Source: Dugong dugon (lineage: Eukaryota > Chordata > Mammalia > Sirenia > Dugongidae). Taken from it: 64,000 nt of DNA. Location: positions 14,626,501 to 14,690,500 of the forward strand of contig CM057469.1 in the NCBI GenBank assembly GCA_030035585.1. Direction: 5' to 3'. Of the stretch, positions 32,659 to 44,649 are shown piece after piece. How positions within the stretch are numbered: position 1 is the stretch's first letter; each line of letters opens with the position of its first letter. The notes under the pieces are model-generated. The model was not told the origin of the DNA, ran no database searches, and saw only the letters and a list, made by a program, of their open reading frames with translations. Position numbers and translations under genes: made by a program.

Positions 32659-32753
32659 ATGAAGTAGCTAAACTTTTGAATGAAGATGAAGAAATGTGTA
32701 GTCCCATAAATTTTCCCTGGGAGAAACTCACTTCATTTCAAAGACTTATTTTG
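32659..32753 (+). CDS. DNAH14: DNAH14 exon 11 of window: pre-AAA6 short exon
   Basis: A 95-nt exon (2 nt plus 31 codons) with acceptor TTGTGCATTAG and donor TTG|GTAAGA. It encodes NEVAKLLNEDEEMCSPINFP and then WEKLTSFQRLIL. The pattern pro-x-x-trp-x-x-leu-x-x-phe-gln-arg-leu is the standard dynein lead into VKILRPE ('F-Q-K-L-L-x-L-R-x-x-R-P-D'). It is too short to show as an open frame and was found by searching between the flanking exons in the correct phase. Confidence 0.9.
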
Positions 32754-33578
32754 GTAAGATCTGCTATGAAAAAAATATTAATATTCTAAATGTTTTCAGA
32801 ACATTATTACTAAAATCTTTCAAATTAAACTTTTATAAGGAAAATATACCAATTTTTAAAAGCTAACATTTACCAAACATTAATGTTTGAAGGATGCACT
32901 TATATTCCTCTCTTAATGTTTCTTTCACGTGGAGGGAGTTTGGTTAGAGTAACGCTCCTGACACACCTCCTTGTCCCCTTATTCACTCCTCCCTAGGGAG
33001 GAGGAGGAACTTATAAGACTGGTAAATTTGAAAGATGAACTGAGAGCACATGGCTCAGCCCCTTCTTCCCTGTCGCTTTTGGGATCTGCCTGCCTCCAGT
33101 GCCATAAATGGTGCAGGGACAGACCCTGGCCCTTGTGCTATCCTGGACTTTTTTGTTTGTTTGTTTTAATTCCTCCCTATACCATGGGGTTTCCTTTCTC
33201 CAGACATGTACAGCAGAGCAGGAAGGAACCCAGGGGAAAGGGGGAAAGGTTTTTGTGTTTGTTTTTTTTTCCCCAGGATCGGGGGCATGACTTGGATTTT
33301 CTCATCCAAAGCAAGATCTCAGTCAGATTCTAAAAGAGATAGAGGCCCAAGTGGTCCTGGTATCCAGGAAGGGCCACAGGAAGGTCAAGAGCAGCGGGGG
33401 CGGATTCCACACCACACATAGACTCTCTCCCATTAATTAAACTGCACCCCCTCCAACTAACACCAGAAAACGCTGACTGAAAAGCTAAACAGTGAATACT
33501 TCTTAGTTTTGCTTCATTTTACCATAGGAGATATCCCTCTAGGTGCTGTTTAAATTTACCTTATGTTTTCTGCTCTAG
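32754..33578 (+). other. Intronic sequence, GC-rich in part
   Basis: 32930-33480 is GC-rich with several long overlapping open frames on the plus strand in different frames. No recognised domain. It may be an LTR remnant or unique sequence. Confidence 0.35.
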
Positions 33579-33735
33579 GTAAAAATTCTTAGACCAGAGT
33601 GTTTAAAGAATTCAGTGAGAAAATTTGTTACTGAAAATCTGGGAAGTGAATATCTTCATACGACTGAAATTAACTTGAAAGAACCATATAAAGAATCCAG
33701 TGCCAGAACTCCATTGATACTTATCCACTCTGACG
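33579..33735 (+). CDS. DNAH14: DNAH14 exon 12 of window: entry to AAA6
   Basis: A 157-nt exon, phase 0 in and phase 1 out, with acceptor TTTTCTGCTCTAG and donor GACG|GTAAGC. It encodes VKILRPECLKNSVRKFVTEN, then LGSEYLHTTEINL, and finally SSARTPLILIHSD. This is the family's R-P-D-R-x-x-x-A-x-x-x-F-V/I module followed by the S-x-x-x-P-x-I/L-F-x-L-S-x-G strand that opens AAA6. Here the motif reads TPLILIHSDG, with his-ser in place of the usual leu-ser. Confidence 0.91.
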
Positions 33736-34415
33736 GTAAGCTGTTGGTGAACACTTGAGATGCTGGCACAGTTTCAATGAAAAGATGGGAAAAGGCAATT
33801 CTAAAAGTGTCAGGTTTCGGTATTTAAAATATTTTCGTATTCTTGTTTAAATATTTTGGAAAAACTTTAAACTATATTAAGAATTATCTTTCTAAAAATA
33901 TAGAACAACAAAGAGGATTGAGACTTCCAAGATTCACAAATATGGAAAAATTTATCAGTGCTAATTTTCCATGCACAAAATACCTTTCAAACATGAATTA
34001 TTGATCTGAAATATGGGATTGCCCTTACATTTATTAACTGTTTTGATTAAACTTGATTTGTGAATATGTATATATACTTACATATATTTATATATGTGTA
34101 TATATAGATATAATAATATATGTATTTATAGATATATAAAAAACAAACTATCAGAAATTGGCCTTGCTGGCCAAGTCCTTGTAGTCCTCCAAATCCTTTT
34201 TTTTTCTTTTATACTGTGTTTGCTGTACAAAGCCTAAGCAAAATATTTTCTTCATTTATCTTTCATTCTTCATAGCCTCCAAATCTGATTTGTCTTCAGA
34301 ATTCACCATTTTAAAATTTTGAGCCCATTAAGCAAAAACCTTAGCCAGAGTGTCTCCACCTGGAGGTTTTCTCACCTGGAGTTTTTCTTGTGTAAAACAC
34401 CTGACTATAAGCCTC
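33736..34415 (+). other. Intronic sequence with AT dinucleotide-rich tract
   Basis: 34064-34141 is a degenerate (TA/TATG)n tract. No family recognised elsewhere. Confidence 0.5.
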
Positions 34416-34622
34416 ACGGAGTCCCTGGGTGGTGTAATTGGTTAAGCATTTGACTACTGACCAAAAAGTTGGCAGTTCAAACCCACCCAGAGTGCCTTGG
34501 AAGAAACGCCTGGCAATTTGCTTCCGAAAGGCTGACGCCTTGAAGACCCTATGGAGCACAGTTCTACTCTGCACACCTGGGGTCGCCATGAGTTGGAATG
34601 GACTTGATGGCAACTGGTTGTA
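34416..34622 (+). repeat. AfroSINE, long subfamily
   Basis: GAGTCCCTGGGTGGTGTAAT head, GGCAGTTCAAACCCACCCAG, AACGCCTGGCAATTTGCTTC and GGGGTCGCCATGAGTTGGAA. Same subfamily as 22698. Confidence 0.92.
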
Positions 34623-34974
34623 AGCCTGACATACTCATAATAAGTGCTGTCAATTTCTTCAAAACTCAACCCAGGATGGCAGCTAGGGGCTGTAGCCATC
34701 ACATCCATGTTGTAAACAACAGAAGAGAGCAAAGAAAGAAGGGCATATCTGCTCCCTTTAAGGAGACATCCGAAGTATTACAGAACACTTTTGCTAACAA
34801 ACTTTTGCTGCCAAAACCTATTCACAAAACTTAAACATCCATACCTAGCTGCAAGAGAAGCTAAAAATGTAACATTTTAGCTGGGTACACAGCCACCTCA
34901 AATAACGCTGAGCTTCATCTACAGAGGAGGAAGGGACAAATAAACATTGGAGTAGAACCAGCAGTTACTGCTTA
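34623..34974 (+). other. Intronic sequence, unclassified
   Basis: No element recognised before the MIR. Confidence 0.4.
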
Positions 34975-35105
34975 GGTCAATATTATCATCTCCATATGTT
35001 AGAAAACCAAGGTCACTTGGGTAGTGAGTGACAAAGCCAAAATCTGAACTCTGGACTCCATCTAATTTCAAAGCCTATAGTCTTTCCACTATGGCTACAC
35101 CTTCT
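34975..35105 (-). repeat. MIR SINE fragment
   Basis: AAAACCAAGGTCACTTGGGT, CAAAGCCAAAATCTGAACTC and CTTTCCACTATGGCTACAC match reverse MIR. Confidence 0.65.
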
Positions 35106-35190
35106 CCCACCACGACTCAGTAAATACTGGCTTGTGTTTTTAAGAGGGAATAAAATAAGTTAACAGTTTTATATACTTCCCCACATACAG

Positions 35191-35401
35191 GGATCGACCC
35201 CACTGGCCTTCTCCTGAGATTTGCACAAGAGTTAAAAGGAACAACGCATCACGTGACCATGATTTCTCTGGGTAGGGGCCAGGCAGCCAAAGCGGAAGAT
35301 CTCATTGTTCAGGCGCTGACCAAAGCAGAACAGTGGGTCTTCCTCCAGAACTGCCACCTCGCAGCATCGTTCATGCCACGGCTCTGCACTATCATAGAAT
35401 C
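35191..35401 (+). CDS. DNAH14: DNAH14 exon 13 of window: AAA6 core
   Basis: A 211-nt exon, phase 1 in and phase 2 out, with acceptor CTTCCCCACATACAG and donor AATC|GTAAGA. It encodes GIDPTGLLLRFAQELKG, MISLGRGQAAKAEDLIVQ and AEQWVFLQNCHLAASFMPRL. This is the most conserved part of the dynein C-terminal motor: S/G-x-D-P, S-L-G-Q-G-Q-x-x-x-A, and G-x-W-V-x-L-Q-N-C-H-L-A. The LQNCHLA block is intact, and the second gln of GQGQ is kept while the first is arg. It is followed by a 15.7-kb repeat-filled intron. Confidence 0.95.
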
Positions 35402-36944
35402 GTAAGAGTTTTACGTTTATTTGTAAGGGATGAAATTAATTATCAAAACTGTGAAGTAAAACTGGAAATGGCAACATATACTGTGCTTATAACAGTAGTA
35501 AAATAATGTGCTGGCCACTCAGAGGAAACTTAAGCTATAGGTTCTCTTTTCTCTAAGAACCTGAAAACCTCACTAAGAGTACATCTGTTCTTAATTAGAA
35601 TGAAAAACTCCTTAGTTTTTGTTCCGTCTTGTATATTACTTTCTCTCCTCAAGCTGTCTTTCTCAATAGATATTACACATACATAGACATACATATATAT
35701 ATGTATAAATCTGTAACATAGTTTTTAATATTCTACATGATTCCCAATACAGAGTAATATATTTATACTATCAATGATGATTTATTTTACCGCCTATACT
35801 TAGTACCTATTCTGACTTTCTCTGACTAAACCCAGTTTTCTAGGCCATACCTCCCAAAGCACTTCCTTTACCATCCCAGGCATAAATTTCCTTCGGTTCA
35901 GCTTTCTTGTTTTCAATGGAAGCAGTTGATAGTTGATTGTTATAATTTGGAGTGAGAAACTGTCAATGTGTTGAATTAGTAATATTTTAAAAGCTGACAT
36001 TCTATAGTTTTTTCTCCAGCCTTGCATTTCTGTCTGCTTTACTTTAAGCGGCCAGTATTGTATTATAAAAATGTGTTCAGGTGAGAATCTCCTCTTTGTG
36101 CTGTGATTTTTATGCTGTGAGCATTCATAAGGAAACTATAAGTCCAAAATGCGACGCGTGCCTTAAATTTCTAAAAGCTTTGCTAATACCATTCCTGCTC
36201 TTCTCAGACTCTTATTCTTTCAGCAATTTAAAAATGACTTATTTAATAATTTCTCTTTTTCACGTTGATTTCATCACTTCAGAGTTCGAGTCAGAAGATG
36301 AAGATCACTTTGTTACACACATCAGTATATGAACTCTGGGAGAGAAGACAATGGTCTCTACCAGGCCTCTCATTCATTATGCATTCAAGAAATATTTATA
36401 GGGCGCCTACTGTTTGCTAGCTATTATTCTAGGCACTGGGCACATAGCATGAGCCAGGCACACAATATCCCAGAGACAGTCAATAAACAAGAGAATTGCC
36501 GATAGTGATGTGTTGTTTAAAAAAAGGCTTAATAGGAGTAATTAAAGATACATAAGAAGAAATTATTTTATAATCAGATTATGATTAAAAGAAATTCACA
36601 CTTCTTTATCACATCAAGGCTGCAGAGTTTCAGGTCTATCACTCTAACAGCCCACAGTAGGAGAAGAAAATGTGAAGAAAAAAAAGTTTCTTTAATTTAG
36701 GAATTAAAGAAATATATTCACAATATATTCACAATATATTGCTAAGAAGAACAAATAAAGGCTACAAAGAATATGTTCAGTATAATATTTTTATTTTAAA
36801 ATAAGAGTGATACAGAGAGAGAGAGAAAAAGAGATAAGTGTACTTGTAACTACCTAGTGGAATTTCAGACAACTTTTATTTCTCTGTTTCATTTTATGTT
36901 TGGTTATTTGGGTTTTGTTTTGGTTTTCATTTTTCTTTTGTAAG
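35402..36944 (+). other. First part of the 15.7-kb intron, mostly unclassified
   Basis: An old mammalian interspersed-repeat word set (CAAGAAATATTTATAGGGCG, TCTAGGCACTGGGCACATAG) at 36385-36450 is too short to name. A CACAATATATT tandem at 36718-36745 and a (GA)n tract at 36812-36835. No exon. Confidence 0.45.
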
Positions 36945-37160
36945 CTTTTAAAAATTAATTTCAAACCTGCAGAAAACTTGTATGAATAGTACAAAACTCC
37001 CCTATACCCTTTATCCGGATTTCCCAGTTGTTAACATTTGCAATATCACTTCCCTCTCTAATATATTTACATACATCTGTTTTTATTGGAAGGAGAAATA
37101 TGTCTATTTTTGCTCAATAATTTGAAAGCAAATTGCAGACATAGTGTCCTTTGATCCCTC
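36945..37160. repeat. Ancient L1M-type 3' UTR, piece 1
   Basis: CAGAAAACTTGTATGAATAG, TACCCTTTATCCGGATTTCC and GAAAGCAAATTGCAGACATA. The next colinear pieces are at 38417 and 50472. Confidence 0.65.
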
Positions 37161-37171
37161 AATATTTCAGT

Positions 37172-38405
37172 GCACGAAATAGGCATATGCACACCCATGT
37201 TCATTGCAGCATTATTCACAATAGCGAAAGGATGGAAACAAACCTAGGTGCCCATCAACAGATGAATGGATAAACAAACTATGGCACATACACACAGTGG
37301 AATACTACACAACAATAAAGAATAGTGATCAATCTTCGAAGCATCTTACAGCATAGATGAATCTGCAGGGCATTATGCTAAGTGAAATAAGGCAATCACA
37401 AAAGGACAAATACTGTATGAGACCACTATAATAAAAATTCATGAAAAGGTTTACACACAAAAAGAAACAATCTTTGATGGTTACAAGGGAGTGGGAGTTA
37501 GGGAGGTAAAAACTAAATATACAATAGATAAATAGTAACTTTGGTGAAGGGTAAGACAGTAGACAATACTGGAGAAGTCATCGCAACTTGACCAAAGCAA
37601 GGTCATAGAAGCTTCACAAACATATCCAAACTCCCTGAGGGACTTAATTACTGGGCTGAGGACTGGGGAACATGGTCCTAGGGGACATCTAGTCAATTGG
37701 CACAACATAGTTTATGAAGAAAATGTTCTACACCCTACTCTGGTGAGTAGTGTCTGGGGTCTTAAAGCTTGTGAGCATCCGTGTAAGATACTCCACTGGT
37801 CCCAACCCGTCTAGAGCAAGGAAGAATGAAGAAAACCAAAGGGACAAGGGAAAGATTTGTCCAAAGGACTAATGGATCACAACTACCACAGCCTCCACCA
37901 GACTGAGTCCAGCACAACTAGATGGTGCCTGGCTACCACCACTGACTCCTCTGACAGGGATCACAAAGAGGGTCCCAGACAGAGCTGGAGGAAAATATAG
38001 AACAAAATTCTAACTCACAAAAAGAGACCAGACTTACTGGCCTGACAGAGACTGAAGAAACCGTAAGAGTACAGCCCCCAGGCACCCTTTTAACTCAGTA
38101 CTGAAGTCACTCCTGAGGTTCACCTTCAGCCAACGATTAGACAAGCCTATAAAACAAACAATAATACACGTAGCTCAACCATATATATGAGACTAAATGG
38201 GCACACCAGCCCAGGGGCAAGGACGAGAAGGCAGGAGGGGACAGGAAAGCTGGATGAATGGAAATGGGGAAACCAAGGTCGAGAAGGGGAAAGTAGTGAC
38301 GCATCACAGGGTTGGTAACCAATGTCACAAAACAATATGTGTATTAATTGTTTAATGAGAAACTAGTTTGCTCTGTAAACCTTCATCTAAAGCACAATAA
38401 AAAAT
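37172..38405 (+). repeat. L1 3' end, 1.2 kb, with target duplication
   Basis: 5'-truncated young L1: last ORF2 codons (ATGGATAAACAAACTATGGC, CTAAGTGAAATAAGGCAATC), then the full 3' UTR to the A-rich end. AATATTTCAGT at 37161-37171 recurs at 38406-38416, splitting an ancient L1M copy. Confidence 0.93.
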
Positions 38406-38416
38406 AATATTTCAGT

Positions 38417-38800
38417 CTGCATTATTTATTATCTAATCAACAGAACTTATTCAAATTTAGCCAATTGTCCCAAAAATATCTTTTACTGTAGGGAAAAAAA
38501 AAGTTCTGGTCCAGGTTCCAGGTTAGGATTTCTCATTGCATTCAGTTATTGCGTCTCTTAAATCTCCTTTAATCAGTAACAGTTCCTCAGTCTTTGTCTT
38601 CCAGAACTTTACATTTTTGAAAAGTACAAGCCTATTACTTTGTAGAGTGTCCCTCAGTTTGACTTTTTCTGACATTTTCTCATGGTTAGATTAAGTTATG
38701 CATTATTGCAGGAACACCACAGAAGTGATGTTGCATCCTTCTTGATCGTCATGTCAAGAGGCGCATGATGTCAATCTGTCCCATTACTGCTGATTTAAAT
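38417..38800. repeat. Ancient L1M-type 3' UTR, piece 2
   Basis: CAGTTATTGCGTCTCTTAAA, TGTAGAGTGTCCCTCAGTTT and TCTCATGGTTAGATTAAGTT. Colinear with piece 1, interrupted again at 38801. Confidence 0.65.
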
Positions 38801-38983
38801 CCTTCTTTTTTTTTTTTTTTAAATTGTGGTAAATATATATGTAGCAAAACATTTGCCATTTCAAAATTTTTTGCATGTACAATTCAGTGACATTAATTAC
38901 AGTCACCATGTTGTTCAACCATCACCACTATCTGTTTCCAAGTTTTTCCATCACCCTTAAGTTCAGTGTCTCCTAAGCAACAA
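38801..38983 (-). repeat. L1 3' end fragment
   Basis: T-run (38805-38821), AAATTGTGGTAAATATATAT, ACATTTGCCATTTCAAAATT and CCAAGTTTTTCCATCACCCT. Its 5' edge abuts the plus-strand L1. Confidence 0.8.
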
Positions 38984-41900
38984 ACTAAAACTCAAAGGAT
39001 GGAAAAAAATATATCAAGCAAACAACGCTCAAAAAAAAAAGCAGGATTCCCGGATACCCTTTTAGCTCAGAGGTGAAGTCACTCCAGAGGTTCACCGTTC
39101 AGCTGGGGATTGGACAGCCCCATAAAACAAAACGGGACTAATGAGGCACAGCAGTCCAGGGACAAGGACTAGAAGGCAGAACAGGATAAGAAAGCTGGTG
39201 ATAGGGAACCCACGGTTGAGAAGCGACAGTGTTGACATGTCGTGAGGTTGTTAACCATTGTCATAAGGCAATATGTGTACTAAGTGTCTAATGAGAAGCT
39301 ATTTGTTCTGTAAACTTTCATATAAGGTACAAAAAAAGAAAAGCAGGAGTGGCAATATTATTCATCTCTGACAAAACAGACTTTAAAGTAAAATCTCCCA
39401 CAAAGGATAAGGAAGGACACTATATAATGATTAAAGGGTCAGTACACCAGGAGGACATAACTATAATAAATATTTATGCACCCAATGACAGGGCTCTAAA
39501 ATACATAAAACAAACTCTAACAGCACTGAAAAGAGAGATAGACAGCTCCACACTAGTAGTAGGAGACTTCAACACACCACATTCGGTGAAGGACAGAACA
39601 TCCAGAAAGAAGCTCAGCAAATACACGGAAGAGCTAAATGCTACAATCAACCAACTTGATCTCATAAACATGTACTGAACACTCCACCAACAGCAGCCAA
39701 GTATACTTTCTTTTCCAACACGCATGGAACATTCTCCAGGATCCACCACATATTAGGCCATAAAGCAAGCCTTAACAAAATCCAAAGCATTGAAATATTA
39801 CAAAGCATCTTTTCTAACCATAAAGCCATAAAAGTAGAAATCAACAACAGAAAAAGTAAGGAAAAAAAATCAAACACATGGAAACTGAACAACACCTTGC
39901 TCAAAAACTACTGGGTTATAGAAGAAATTAAGGATGGAATAAAGAAATTCATAGAATCAAATGAGAATGAAAACACATCCTACCAGAACCTTTGGGACAC
40001 AGCAAAAGCAGTGCTCAGAGGTCAGTTTGTAGCAATAAATGCACACATCCAAAAAAAAGAAAGGGCCATAATCAAAACATTAACCCTACAACTGGAACAA
40101 GTAGAAAGAGAGCAGCAAAAGAAGTCCTAGGGCACCAGAAGGAAGGAAATAATAAGAATTAGAGCACAATTAAATGAAATAGAGAATAGAAAAACAGTTG
40201 AAAGAGTTAACAAGACCAAAAGCTTGTTCTTTGAAAAGATCAACAAAATTGATAAACTATTGGCCAAACTGACAAAAGAAAAACAGGACAGGAAGCATGT
40301 AACCCATATAACATATGAGATGGGTGATCTCACAACAGACCCAACTGAAATTAAAAGAATCATAACAGAATAGTATGAAAAATTGTACTCTAACAAATTT
40401 GAAAACCTAGAGGAAATAGACAAATTTCTAGAAACTCACTACCTACCTAAACTAACACAAACAGAGATAGAACAACTAAATAAACCTGTAACAAAAGAAG
40501 AGATTGAAAAGGTAGTTAAAAAACTCCCTCCCCAAAAAAAGCCCTGGCCCAGATGGCTTCACTGGAGAATTCTACCAAACTTTCAGAGAAGAGTTAACAG
40601 TGCTACTACTAAAGGTATTTCAGAGCATAGAAGAGGATGGAATACTCCCAAACTCGTTCTATGAATCCAGCATAACCCTGATACCAAAACCAAGTAAAGA
40701 CACCACAAAAAAAGAAAATTATAGACCAATATCCCTCATGAACATTGATGCAAAAATCCTCAACAAAATTCTAGCCAATAGAATTCAGCAACATATAAAA
40801 AAAAATTCACCATGATCAAGTGGGATTTATACCAGGTATGCAGGGATGGTTTAACATTAGAAAAGCAATCAGTGTAATCCATCACATAAATAAAACAAAA
40901 GACAAGAACCACATGATCTTATCAATCGATGCAGAAAAGGCATTTGACAAAGTCCAACGCCCATTCATGATAAAAACTCTCAACAAAATAGAAATAGAAG
41001 ACAAATTCCTCAATACAATTAACAGCATTTATACAAAGCCAACAGCCAACATCATCCTAAATGGAGAGACTTTGAAAGTATTCCCCTTGAGAATGGGAAC
41101 CAGACAAGGATGCCCTTTATCACTACTCTTATTCAACATTGTGCTGGAGGTCCTACCCAGAGCAATTAGGCTAGAAAAAGAAATAAAGGGCATCCAAATT
41201 GGTAGGGAAGAAGTAAAAATATCTCTATTTGCAGATGATATGATCTTATACACAGAAAACCCCAAAGAATCCACAAGAAAACTACTGGAACTAATAGAAG
41301 ATTTCAGCAAAGTTTCAAGATACAAGATAAACATACAAAAATCAGTTGGATTCCTTTACATCAACAAAGAGAACCTCTAAGAGGAAATCACCAAATCAAT
41401 ACTATTTACAATAGCCCCCAAGAAGACAAAATACTTAGGAATAAATCTAACCAGAGATGTAAAAGACCTATACAATGAAAACTACAAGACACTACTGCAA
41501 GAAACCAAAAGAGACCTGCATAAGTGGAAAAACATGCCTTGCTCATGGATAGGAAGACTCAACATTGTGAAAATGTCAGTTCTACCCAAAGCAATCTACA
41601 GATACAATGCAATCCCAATCCAAATTCCAATGGCATTTTTTTAATGAGATGAAGAAACAAATCACCAACTGCATATGGAAAGAGACCAAGCCCTGGATAA
41701 GTAAAGCATTACTCAAGAAGAACAAAGTGGGAGCCCTCACACTACCTGATTTTAGAACCTATTATACAGCCACGGTAGTCAAAACAGCCTGGTACTGGTA
41801 CAACAACAGATACATAGACCGATGGAACAGAATTGAGAATCCAGACATAAATTCATCCACCTATAAGCAGCTGATATTTGACAAAGGCCTAAAGTCTGTT

Positions 41901-42625
41901 AACTGGGGAAAAGACAGTCTCTTTAACAATGGTGCTGGCATAACTGGATATCCATCTGTAAAAAACTGAAACAAGACCCATACCTCACACCATGCATGAA
42001 AACTAACTCAAAATGGATCAAAGACCTAAATATAAAATCGACAACAATAAAGATCATAGAAGAAAAAATAGGGCCGACACTAGGAGCCCTAATACATGGC
42101 ATAAACAGAATACGAACTATAAGTAACAATGCACAAGCATCAGAGGAGAAACTAGATAACTGGGAGCTCTTAAAAATCAAACACTTATGCTCAACAAAAG
42201 ACTTCACCAAAAGAGTAAAAAGACAACCTACAGACTGGGAAAAAAAATTTGGCTACTACAAATCCGATCAGCATCTAATCTCTAAAATCTACAAGATACT
42301 GCAAGACCTCAACAACAAAAAGACAAATAACCCAATTAAAAAATGGGCAAAGGATATGAAAAGGCACTTTGCCAAAGAAGACATTCAGGCAGGTAACAGA
42401 CACGTGAGGAAATGCTCATGATCATTAGCCATTAGAGAAATGCAGATCAAAACTACATTGAGACATCATCTCACCCCAACAAGGCTAGCATTAATCCAAA
42501 AAACACAAAATAATAAATGCTGGAGAGGTTGTGGAGAGACTGGAACACTTATACACTGTTGGCGAGAATGTAAAATGGTACAACCACTTTGGAAATCAAT
42601 TTGATGCCTCCTTAAAAAGCTAGAA
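38984..42625 (+). repeat. L1 LINE, large ORF2 part, dead
   Basis: Starts inside the endonuclease-polymerase spacer (ACTAAAACTCAAAGGATGGA), with a 292-bp insertion at 39047-39338. It carries endonuclease (GDFN at about 39568), the reverse transcriptase block [20 protein letters not shown] and an intact FADD catalytic motif at 41228-41239 ([10 protein letters not shown]). Then the C-terminal domain to the cysteine-rich part. At least six stops or frameshifts (for example after 39678, 40130, 40664, 41380) rule out a working protein. It lacks its own 3' end, being joined to SINE and another L1 at 42626. Confidence 0.92.
39047..39338 (+). repeat. L1 3' UTR inserted into L1
   Basis: Only the last 290 bp of an L1 (TACCCTTTTAGCTCAGAGGT, GAGGCACAGCAGTCCAGGGA, GGCAATATGTGTACTAAGTG). 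A-rich AAAAGCAGGA precedes it (ending 39046) and recurs at 39339-39348, a 10-bp target duplication. Confidence 0.9.
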
Positions 42626-42689
42626 ATAGGAGTGGAGATGTCCTTTCCCCGGAGAGACAGGAGGTTTAACCTCTGCCATTGTCATCCTT

Positions 42690-42755
42690 CTTTGTCCTAT
42701 AGGGTCACTATGAGTCGGAATCGACTCCACCGCAACGGGTTGGGTTTGGTTTGTC
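42690..42755 (+). repeat. AfroSINE 3' fragment between two L1s
   Basis: TTGTCCTATAGGGTCACTAT, GAGTCGGAATCGACTCCACC and GCAACGGGTTGGGTTTGG. The flanks 42626-42689 and 42756-42847 are not recognised. Confidence 0.8.
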
Positions 42756-42847
42756 ATCGCTGTGTGGTTGTGGGCCTGCTACACAGCCGAGGACTCACAG
42801 CCAATTTTGCCATGCTTCAAATCCGCTTCTGAATACTGCAAAAAATT

Positions 42848-44390
42848 GTTCATCATGGGCAAAGGAAATGAACAGGCACTTCATAGAAGACATTCAAGCG
42901 GCCAACAGACACATGAGGAAATGCTTACAATCACTAGCCATTAGAGAAATGCAATTCAAAACCACAATGAGATACCATCTCACCCCGGCATTACCGGCAT
43001 GAATCAAAAACACTGGAAATAACAAATGTTGGAGGGGCTGTGGAGAGATTGGAACTCTTATGCACTGCTGGTGGGAATGCAAAATGATACAACCATTTTG
43101 GGAAATGATATGACACTTCCTTAGAAAGCTAGAAATAGAAATACCATAAGATCCAGCTATCCCACTTCTAGGAATATATCCCAGAGAAATAAGAGCTGTC
43201 ACTCAAATAGACATATGCACACCCATGTTCATGGCAGCGTTGTTCTCAATAGCAAAAAGATGGAAACAACCTAGATGCCCATCAGCAGATGAATGGATAA
43301 ACAAATTATGGTACATACACACAATGGAGTACTATGCAAAGATAAAGAACAATGATGAATCTGTGAAGCATCTCATAACATGGATGAAACTGGAGGACAT
43401 TATGCTGATTAAAATAAGTCAATCACAAAAGGACAAATATTATATGAGACCTCTATTGTAAAAACTCATGAAAAAGTTTACACACAAAAAGTTACAATCT
43501 TTGTCGATTACAAGGGATGGGAGGGGTGGAGGGGAAAATACTGAATAGACAATAGATAAGTGATATCTTCGGTGAAGGGTGAGGCAGTACACAATACTGG
43601 GGAAACTAGCACAACTTGTACAAGGAAAGGTCATGGAAGCTCCATAGACACATCCAAACTCCCTAAGGGACTGAATTTCTGGGCGGAGGGCTGTGGGGAC
43701 CATGGTCTCGGGGAATATCTAGCTCAATTGGCATAACACAGTTTATAAAGACAATGTTCTACATTCTATCTTGGTGAGTAGCGTCTGGGGTCTTAAAAGC
43801 CTGTGAGCAGCCATCTAAGATACTCCACTGGTCTCATCCCTTCGGGAGCAAGAGAGAATGAAGAGAAATAGGATACAAGGAAAAGATTAGTCCGAAGGAC
43901 TAATGGACCACAGCTACCAAGGCCTCCACCAGACTGAGCCCAGTACAGCTAGATGGTGCCCAGCTACCACCACTGACTGCTCTGACTGGGATCACAACAG
44001 AGGGCTCTGGACAGAGCTGGAGAAGGATGTAGAACAAAATTCTAACACACACAAAAAAGGCCAGATTTACTGGCCTAAAAGAGACTGGAGAAACCCTGAG
44101 AGTATGGCCCCCAGACACCGTTTTAGCTCAGTGGTGAAGTCACTTCCAAGGTTCACCGTTCAGCCAGGGATTGGACAGCCCCATAAAACCAAATGGGACT
44201 AATGAGGCACAGCAGTCCAGGGACAAGGACTAGAAGGCAGAAGGGGACAGGAAAGTGGGTGATAGGGAACCCAAGGTTGAGTAAGGACAATGTTGATGTG
44301 TAGTGGGGTTGTTAACCATTGTCATAGGGCAACATGTGTACTGTTTAATGAGAAACTATTTTGTTCTGTAAACCTTCATCTAAAATGAGA
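42848..44390 (+). repeat. L1 LINE 3' end, separate copy
   Basis: Begins in the ORF2 C-terminal domain (GCAAAGGAAATGAACAGGCA) and repeats L1 territory already present at 42335-42620, so it is a different insertion. It continues through CATGGATGAAACTGGAGGAC to the 3' UTR end (AGAAACTATTTTGTTCTGTA). Confidence 0.92.
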
Positions 44391-44394
44391 ATAG

Positions 44395-44640
44395 CAGCAC
44401 AACTGGAAGAGCATAGTTGATGTCACTGAACTGTGCATGTAGAAATTTTTGAAATGGTGTATATTTGGCTATGTATATTTTCACCAAAAAAAAAAAAAAA
44501 GTCGAGAAGGGAGAGGGTTGACATGTTGTGGGGTTGTTAACCAATGTCATAAAACAATATGTGTACTACTGTTTAATGAGAAACTATTTGTTCTGTAAAC
44601 CTTCACCTAAAGTACAATTTAAAAAAAATCTTATTAAAAA
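44395..44640 (+). repeat. Dimer of two different L1 3' ends
   Basis: First segment: GATGTCACTGAACTGTGCAT to TATATTTTCACCAAAAA (one L1 family's 3' tip). After an A-run at 44487-44501 comes GTCGAGAAGGGAGAGGGTTG to CACCTAAAGTACAATTTAAA (another family's 3' tip). The same order and the same junction occur in reverse at 62480-62690. Confidence 0.8.
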
Positions 44641-44649
44641 AAAAAAAAG

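Noticed and set aside
32971..33421. Extra DNAH14 exon or separate gene in a GC-rich intron stretch
   Set aside because: Exon 11 (ends 32753) and exon 12 (starts 33579) join in phase 0 at a conserved motif, leaving no room; the frames there lack homology.
40820..41380. Reverse transcriptase gene as a functional protein
   Set aside because: It is one surviving frame of an L1 with multiple stops and frameshifts on both sides.
38801..42625. Single L1 with a twin-primed 5' inversion
   Set aside because: The inverted piece is an L1 3' UTR with its own T-run, not a 5' segment of the same copy, so two insertions are simpler.
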